Origin: an uncultured Crocinitomix sp.
GTDB lineage: Bacteria > Bacteroidota > Bacteroidia > Flavobacteriales_D > Crocinitomicaceae
Direction of reading: 5' to 3'
Assembly: GCA_905478225.1 (NCBI GenBank)
Contig: CAJQHR010000003.1
Coordinates: forward strand, 1 to 64,000
Length of the DNA: 64,000 bases
Part shown: positions 59,744-64,000 of the stretch, one piece after another
How positions within the stretch are numbered: the stretch's first letter is position 1
Layout of the letters: each line of letters opens with the position of its first letter
Notes under the pieces: generated by a model
Databases searched by the model: none
What the model was told of the DNA's origin: nothing
Seen by the model: the letters and a program-made list of their open reading frames with translations, nothing else
Program-made: the position numbers and the translations under genes

Positions 59744-60027
59744 TTATATGTATCTTATGTCAATAATCTTATCAATTGGAATCCAAAGTCCGCCTTTGAT
59801 GCAAATAAATTTATTACCGGTTGCCCAAATTGTGGTCTGTACAGATTTTGATTCTGAGTCTGAATGAAAGTCTATATTGAATTTAACTTTACTTAATTCC
59901 CTAATCCTGTGGCATATTTTAGTTTTTTAAGCAGTATTGGATTTTGTTTAAAACGCACATCATTTTTGAAAGAAAAATTCGCAATAGCCTCTTTTTCTGC
60001 TAATAGGGGACTTATTGTATCTTGCAT
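59744..60027 (-). pseudogene. Small conserved Bacteroidota protein, frameshifted
   Basis: The ATG at 60027 gives MQDTISPLLAEKEAIANFSF, then KNDVRFKQNPILLKKLKYAT and GLGN, and stops. A second frame goes on with KVKFNIDFHSDSESKSVQTT, then IWATGNKFICIKGGLWIPID and KIIDIRYI, ending at 59744. The second part ('tIWa...kyi.lKgg..IPI..Ii') matches, from recall, the C-terminus of a small Bacteroidota protein family of about 90 residues. A single indel near 59888-59900 separates them. Function is unknown. Confidence 0.6.
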
Positions 60028-60203
60028 AGCTAAAAGTTTTTAGGGGCTAGAATTCACTACTTGATAAGTTTTGGAAACGAATAAATAGAGGAGTTTTAGC
60101 TCGGTTTGAATACATAATTTAGAAAAAAAACCGAGAAAGCAAAAATTAACTATCATATTCGGACAAATTGTTAGAGAGTAATCGATTTTCAGATTTCTTG
60201 CAC

Positions 60204-60244
60204 AAAAAAAACGTCCTGATCAGCAAAGCCGTCAGGACGTTTTT
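60204..60244 (-). terminator. Terminator of the 60262 gene
   Basis: ACGTCCTGA and its complement TCAGGACGT (60211-60219 and 60232-60240) form a hairpin with a T run on the minus strand (60210-60204). A shorter T run lies on the plus side. Confidence 0.82.
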
Positions 60245-60261
60245 AAAAGTTTGTTTATTGG

Positions 60262-60639
60262 TTAGTCCACCATAATGAAAGTGGTCATAAATTCATTTCT
60301 TTCCATATCTGTGCCATTGACACCGATTTCATTAATTTCTAAATTAACGAATAATCGCATAATTACTCTACGAGCCATTTCGTTATCTTCAACTAACGTG
60401 ATGTTAACTGTATTACCCCCAGTACCTGCTGCTACAACTGTCACTGTGAAGTAACTTTCGTAATATGCTGCGTTGCTGGTAATATCCTCAGCTGTATGAG
60501 TTGGGCTAAATATAAAGTTAAAACTTGTAGTTGCCTTTTTATTGTAACTATCAGTTGCATCAGTAAACGCAATGGTAGATTGTCCAAATGTAAATGCAGC
60601 CATCATAAGCCCTGCTACTAATCCTAAAATCTTTTTCAT
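60262..60639 (-). CDS. Secreted hypothetical protein, 125 aa
   Basis: A signal peptide (KKILGLVAGLMMAAFTFGQ) is followed by a small domain: AFTDATDSYNKKATTSFNFI, AAYYESYFTVTVVAAGTGGN, TVNITLVEDNEMARRVIMRL. It ends in MTTFIMVD. It looks like a single beta-rich secreted domain, possibly dimeric or fibre-forming, but no family is recognised. It has its own terminator and long upstream spacing. Intact. Confidence 0.65.
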   Translation of the reverse strand: MKKILGLVAGLMMAAFTFGQSTIAFTDATDSYNKKATTSFNFIFSPTHTAEDITSNAAYYESYFTVTVVAAGTGGNTVNITLVEDNEMARRVIMRLFVNLEINEIGVNGTDMERNEFMTTFIMVD

Positions 60640-60825
60640 GTGTTATCTTTTTTGTCGTTTCTTAAATAGCTAACCGCCTGTTTTATCTTCTCGTTTACAA
60701 ACCTTAGACGCAATTAGTGTGCCAAAGGTTGTTGTAAATATATAAAATATCGATATATCCACCCGCTTTAAAAGCTTATTATTCTAAATTTGTTTTAGCG
60801 GAAACTTGGAATCATAATTAATAAA

Positions 60826-61440
60826 ATGGGACTTAAAACGTATTTTGAAAAAGGAAAAATTGAAGCCGGCTGTGATGAAGCGGGAAGAGGCTGCTTGGCA
60901 GGTCCAGTGGTCGCAGCTTCCGTAATTCTACCTAAAGGATTTAGAAATAGCGCGCTCAACGATTCTAAGCAACTCTCAGAAAAGAAACGCGAAATGCTTG
61001 CTCCCATAATAATGGATAAAGCTATCGCTTATGGAATAGGCGTTGTAGATCATTTAGAAATTGACAAGATCAATATTTTAAATGCCTCCTTCGAAGCCAT
61101 GCACCGAGCTATTCGCGCCCTAAGCACTACACCAGAATCCTTGCTGATAGATGGGAATCGTTTCAATCCCTACGCCGGAGTTCAACATCATTGTATCATT
61201 AAGGGGGACGCAAAATACATGGCTATTGCGGCTGCATCTGTTTTAGCAAAAACGTTTAGAGATCATTTAATGGCTGAATATCACGCCGAGTATCCGCAAT
61301 ATGATTGGAATCAAAACAAAGGATATCCCACGAAAAAACACCGCCAAGCTATTTTTGATTTTGGAGCCACACCGCTTCACCGAAAGTCGTTCAAACTGCT
61401 GTCGGATGAGCAACTCAGGTTGTTTGATGACGTTAGGTAA
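60826..61440 (+). CDS. rnhB: Ribonuclease HII
   Basis: 204 residues with the active-site acids in EAGCDEAGRGCLAGPVVAAS (Asp17, Glu18), LLIDGNRFNPYAGVQ (Asp near 108) and KGDAKYMAIAAASVLAKTFR (the family's GD.....SIAAASILAKv.RD). RNase HII removes RNA from RNA-DNA hybrids, including single ribonucleotides in DNA, in the cytoplasm. Length and both ends are normal. It is transcribed alone; a 400-bp spacer with palindromic strings follows. Confidence 0.95.
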   Translation: MGLKTYFEKGKIEAGCDEAGRGCLAGPVVAASVILPKGFRNSALNDSKQLSEKKREMLAPIIMDKAIAYGIGVVDHLEIDKINILNASFEAMHRAIRALSTTPESLLIDGNRFNPYAGVQHHCIIKGDAKYMAIAAASVLAKTFRDHLMAEYHAEYPQYDWNQNKGYPTKKHRQAIFDFGATPLHRKSFKLLSDEQLRLFDDVR

Positions 61441-61849
61441 TAGGTGTAAGGGAAATTTGAAATTTCAAAAAAAAACAAATTCCAAAAAAATAAAAAAATT
61501 GAAAATTGCACCCTTCGACAAATCCTCATGGCAGCAGCTTGTTTCAAACTCGTTCGTGTTTTAAATCCTGTTTGAGATCAGTGAAGGCCAGATATATCTG
61601 CGTGATCCGCGTTCTATTGACTGAGCGCATAGTTAATGAAGTTGAAATTTCAAAATCTGAAATCCAAAAAACAAATTTAAATCTAACGAAATAACACAAT
61701 ACTTCATACACAACAAAACCTAAACCGAGTAACTTAATGAGCATTGATAATTGTTAATTGCACATTGCTTTGTGCATATCATCTCAACTTTAAGGAAATT
61801 CTCGGTGTTTTATGGTTTAAATTTGATAGTTAAATCTTGAATCAAAATA
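61441..61849. repeat. Spacer with palindromic and repeat-like strings
   Basis: There is no gene. TTTGAAATTTCAAA (61456-61469) is a perfect palindrome, repeated in part as TTGAAATTTCAA (61642-61653). CAGATATATCTG (61589-61600) is another perfect palindrome, followed by CGTGATCCGCGTTC. Strings like CTGCGTGATCCGCGT are familiar from dispersed intergenic repeats in Bacteroidota, but only one copy lies in the window. Confidence 0.4.
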
Positions 61850-64000
61850 GTGAAGTTTGTACGCGTAATATTAGTTTTGGTATTGGTAGGTGCATTTGCT
61901 TTTTTAGCTTATGATCTCTATGAGAAGCAAAAAAACAAATATTCTTTCCTTTCATTTGAATTAGAAAACAGTTCAAACGCCATTGTTGTTCCCAATATTG
62001 ATCGTTTACTCCAAAAAATTAATACCGCCGAACAAATTGAAGGACTATCAGGTAATACTGCACTCGAAAGTGGATTTGGACTTGTACTTCAACATAAAAA
62101 ACACGATTTTAACAATGCGTTTGGTTCCTCATGCTATTTATCATTCAATGCGACAGATTTTAGTATTGTATTTTCTAATTCGGATTTGGCCTTTGATGCC
62201 GTTCTAACTGTGTTAAAAGATGTTTTAAAAGTTGACGCCTCGTATTCGAATAACACACTGCAAATAAATGACAGGAGTTACAACGCTGAGCAACATGGTG
62301 TTTTTACGATTTTTAGCACCCAGCCCATTCATCCTGTTTTTACCGCTAATAGCTATTTGGCTACAAACGCAGATTTTTTCGTGCTGAAAGACAGTGTTCA
62401 AATCGATCGGTACATTTTGGCGAATAATAAGCAGTTTAAGGTTTGGAATGAAGTGGCGGACCCTGTTCGTGGAAACCCTATAGAGCACTCGGCTTTTATT
62501 AAAAATATTCCGGCAAGTTTTGAATCGGCTCATTTATATGGAAGTGCTCGTTTTTTGGAAGATAAAAACAGCTTTTTTGCTGAATCAGGTGAAGAGGATT
62601 ACAGTTGGGTGGATGAAGGAGTGTTGATTTTTAAGAAGGGGGATTATGAGATAATGCTTGGCATGCAAAACGACGAGCGCGACCTAAAATTGATTCTAGA
62701 AGAACAAACACTAAATGCAAAAGGTGATACGGTCCAAATCGACTTTTTGAATGTCAAAAATTTTGAAATTATGCCTTTTGAGACGGACTTTAATTGGACT
62801 GAATCAATACCCGCCTTAACTGCAGAATTAACGGTGTATACTGAGTTTGATAATTTCAATATTTTAGCCAATAATATGGCAGCTATGCAGTGGTATTTGT
62901 CTGAAGTTCAAACAGGTAATTTATTAGAAGAAAATTCAGTCATGTTTGAGCATTATAGCTTGTCGGCCCCTATGCGAAGTCATTATGTGCATTTGGAGAA
63001 TAATATAGACGTAATTCAAGTTGAAACAGGAACATGGACGAAAAAAACCAAATGTACCAAAACGTTCACAAATGCCTCTTTAACTGAAAACGCCGTGCAA
63101 ATTCAAGGACAAGATGTAGATTTCCCAATTAATTTTTCACCACTTAATATTCAGCCATTTGTGCAAAATAATGCCCATAAATTGCTGATTTCTGATGAGA
63201 CAAAAGTAGCCTGCTATACCGCCGAGGGAGAATTGGAGTGGGAGCGAGCTTTGCAAAGCAGTTTGATTTTTGCACCTGAATTGATCGATTTGCAAAATAA
63301 TGGAGAATTTGAGATCGCTTTATTTGCTAAATCTAATTTCACTGTGCTAAATGGCAATGGAACAGATGTTCCTGGTTTAAAGCGAAAATTTGCAAATCCT
63401 ATTTCAGGCGGTATTTGTGTTAACTATGATCAAAAATATGACTACCGCTTCTTTGTCGTGTCTGGAACTGAAATTATTTGTTTAAATGAAAAGGGCGAAA
63501 CTGTAACGGGTTGGCAATTTACAAATACTGACGTGCAATTGTCGGGTGAGGCGGCCTACACAAAAATTGCTGGCGTAGATTTTCTGACATTTAAAGCAAT
63601 AAATAATAACCTGTTTGTTTTAAACCGCCGCGGAGAGCGGAAATATGGAGAGGCTGTGCAATCCAAACTTCCAAATGAATCGAACTTTGTAACTGGAAAA
63701 AACGAGGGTGTTTTGCATAAACTGGGATACTCAAATCAGTACATTTATAACCGCTATTTAAAGGATGGTTATACTGATTCAATAAAATTAGACAAACGTG
63801 CCAATGCGATAGCCGCAAGTTGGGTTATGTTAGATGAACCTACGCTCTTGATCGAAGAGCCAAATAGAATTGTGCTTTTTAACGAGTTTGGTTATTTGAA
63901 GCAAGAAATTCTTAAACCACAAGAAGCGCAAGTATTTTTGGGAATAGAAAGCACCCTAGAGATTCACTATGTTTTCTACAATAATTCTAATAATAGTTTA
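61850..64000 (+). CDS. Large membrane-anchored protein of unknown function (partial)
   Basis: At least 717 codons from a GTG at 61850, open to the window end. One N-terminal membrane helix (VRVILVLVLVGAFAFLAYDL) anchors a long extracytoplasmic body. The second half has repeated beta-strand units of propeller type, such as KLLISDETKVACYTAEGELE, KSNFTVLNGNGTDVPGLKRK and GTEIICLNEKGETVTGW, in the style of PQQ/WD-like propellers. I recall a similar large protein next to rnhB in other Bacteroidota but no function for it. The absence of any stop over 2.1 kb, starting with a convincing anchor, makes it a real gene. The C-terminus is unseen. Confidence 0.7.
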   Translation, partial: MKFVRVILVLVLVGAFAFLAYDLYEKQKNKYSFLSFELENSSNAIVVPNIDRLLQKINTAEQIEGLSGNTALESGFGLVLQHKKHDFNNAFGSSCYLSFNATDFSIVFSNSDLAFDAVLTVLKDVLKVDASYSNNTLQINDRSYNAEQHGVFTIFSTQPIHPVFTANSYLATNADFFVLKDSVQIDRYILANNKQFKVWNEVADPVRGNPIEHSAFIKNIPASFESAHLYGSARFLEDKNSFFAESGEEDYSWVDEGVLIFKKGDYEIMLGMQNDERDLKLILEEQTLNAKGDTVQIDFLNVKNFEIMPFETDFNWTESIPALTAELTVYTEFDNFNILANNMAAMQWYLSEVQTGNLLEENSVMFEHYSLSAPMRSHYVHLENNIDVIQVETGTWTKKTKCTKTFTNASLTENAVQIQGQDVDFPINFSPLNIQPFVQNNAHKLLISDETKVACYTAEGELEWERALQSSLIFAPELIDLQNNGEFEIALFAKSNFTVLNGNGTDVPGLKRKFANPISGGICVNYDQKYDYRFFVVSGTEIICLNEKGETVTGWQFTNTDVQLSGEAAYTKIAGVDFLTFKAINNNLFVLNRRGERKYGEAVQSKLPNESNFVTGKNEGVLHKLGYSNQYIYNRYLKDGYTDSIKLDKRANAIAASWVMLDEPTLLIEEPNRIVLFNEFGYLKQEILKPQEAQVFLGIESTLEIHYVFYNNSNNSL

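Overview
The window is AT-rich DNA from a member of the Bacteroidota, most likely order Flavobacteriales (a Crocinitomicaceae/Fluviicola-like lineage is a guess). The signs are: promoters of the Bacteroidota type (-7 box TAnnTTTG) in front of many genes; secreted proteins ending in type IX secretion (T9SS) C-terminal sorting domains; families largely confined to the phylum (DUF4270, the short glycogen-synthase-like protein, a long IleRS with a GIHH signature); and clusters typical of the phylum (glgA-like/DUF4270/glmS next to panC; tatD-ansA followed by exbB-exbD-exbD). No plasmid backbone, CRISPR array or rRNA was seen; one tRNA gene (Asp) is present.

Layout. 1-1.6 kb: a small mobile patch with the end of an IS3-family element, a two-gene fragment of a rolling-circle (HUH) replicon whose Rep gene carries an in-frame amber codon, and a recombinase-like gene that runs without a start codon into the 3' end of glmS. 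1.6-8.5 kb: core metabolism (glmS, DUF4270 lipoprotein, glgA-like; then panC, metK and a YqaA-like membrane protein). 8.5-15.3 kb: a decayed accessory stretch (zinc-finger protein, integrase relic, two small membrane proteins, CAP-domain protein, DUF1826, YdcF, HxlR regulator, and broken NTF2-like, thioredoxin and membrane-protein genes). 15.3-25.8 kb: PLP enzyme, membrane-anchored winged-helix protein, gamma-carbonic anhydrase, bestrophin relic, ExbB/ExbD transport-energising cluster, asparaginase, TatD, outer-membrane protein, YraN. 25.9-32.8 kb: a surface/secretion locus with a glycine-rich, Ig-like-repeat T9SS adhesin, a pair of paralogous secreted proteins on either side of it, an NDH-2 relic and a shattered T9SS propeller-like gene. 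32.9-51.9 kb: housekeeping and envelope genes (ileS, SpoU methyltransferase, Rossmann protein, hutU, YugP, BI-1, heptose epimerase, HTH protein, DUF4139, radical SAM, DUF983, LtaS-like sulfatase). 52-64 kb: a PA-domain T9SS protein, tRNA-Asp, DUF58, the second zinc-finger paralogue coupled to yidD, DsbD, rnhB and a large membrane-anchored protein cut by the window edge.

The overriding pattern is gene decay. At least fourteen genes are visibly broken by in-frame stops, single-base frameshifts or truncation, while every long essential gene nearby (glmS, metK, ileS, hutU, dsbD, rnhB) is intact. All three stop codons are involved, so a recoded genetic code is unlikely. The most interesting items are: the HUH-Rep fragment split by an amber codon between its two catalytic motifs; a perfect 20-bp inverted repeat covering the upstream region of a near-leaderless SpoU methyltransferase gene; two widely separated paralogues of an uncharacterised zinc-finger family with a conserved YFCYDQG signature; and an uncharacterised pair of secreted paralogues bracketing a T9SS adhesin. 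I did not find a clear, complete and novel multigene system.
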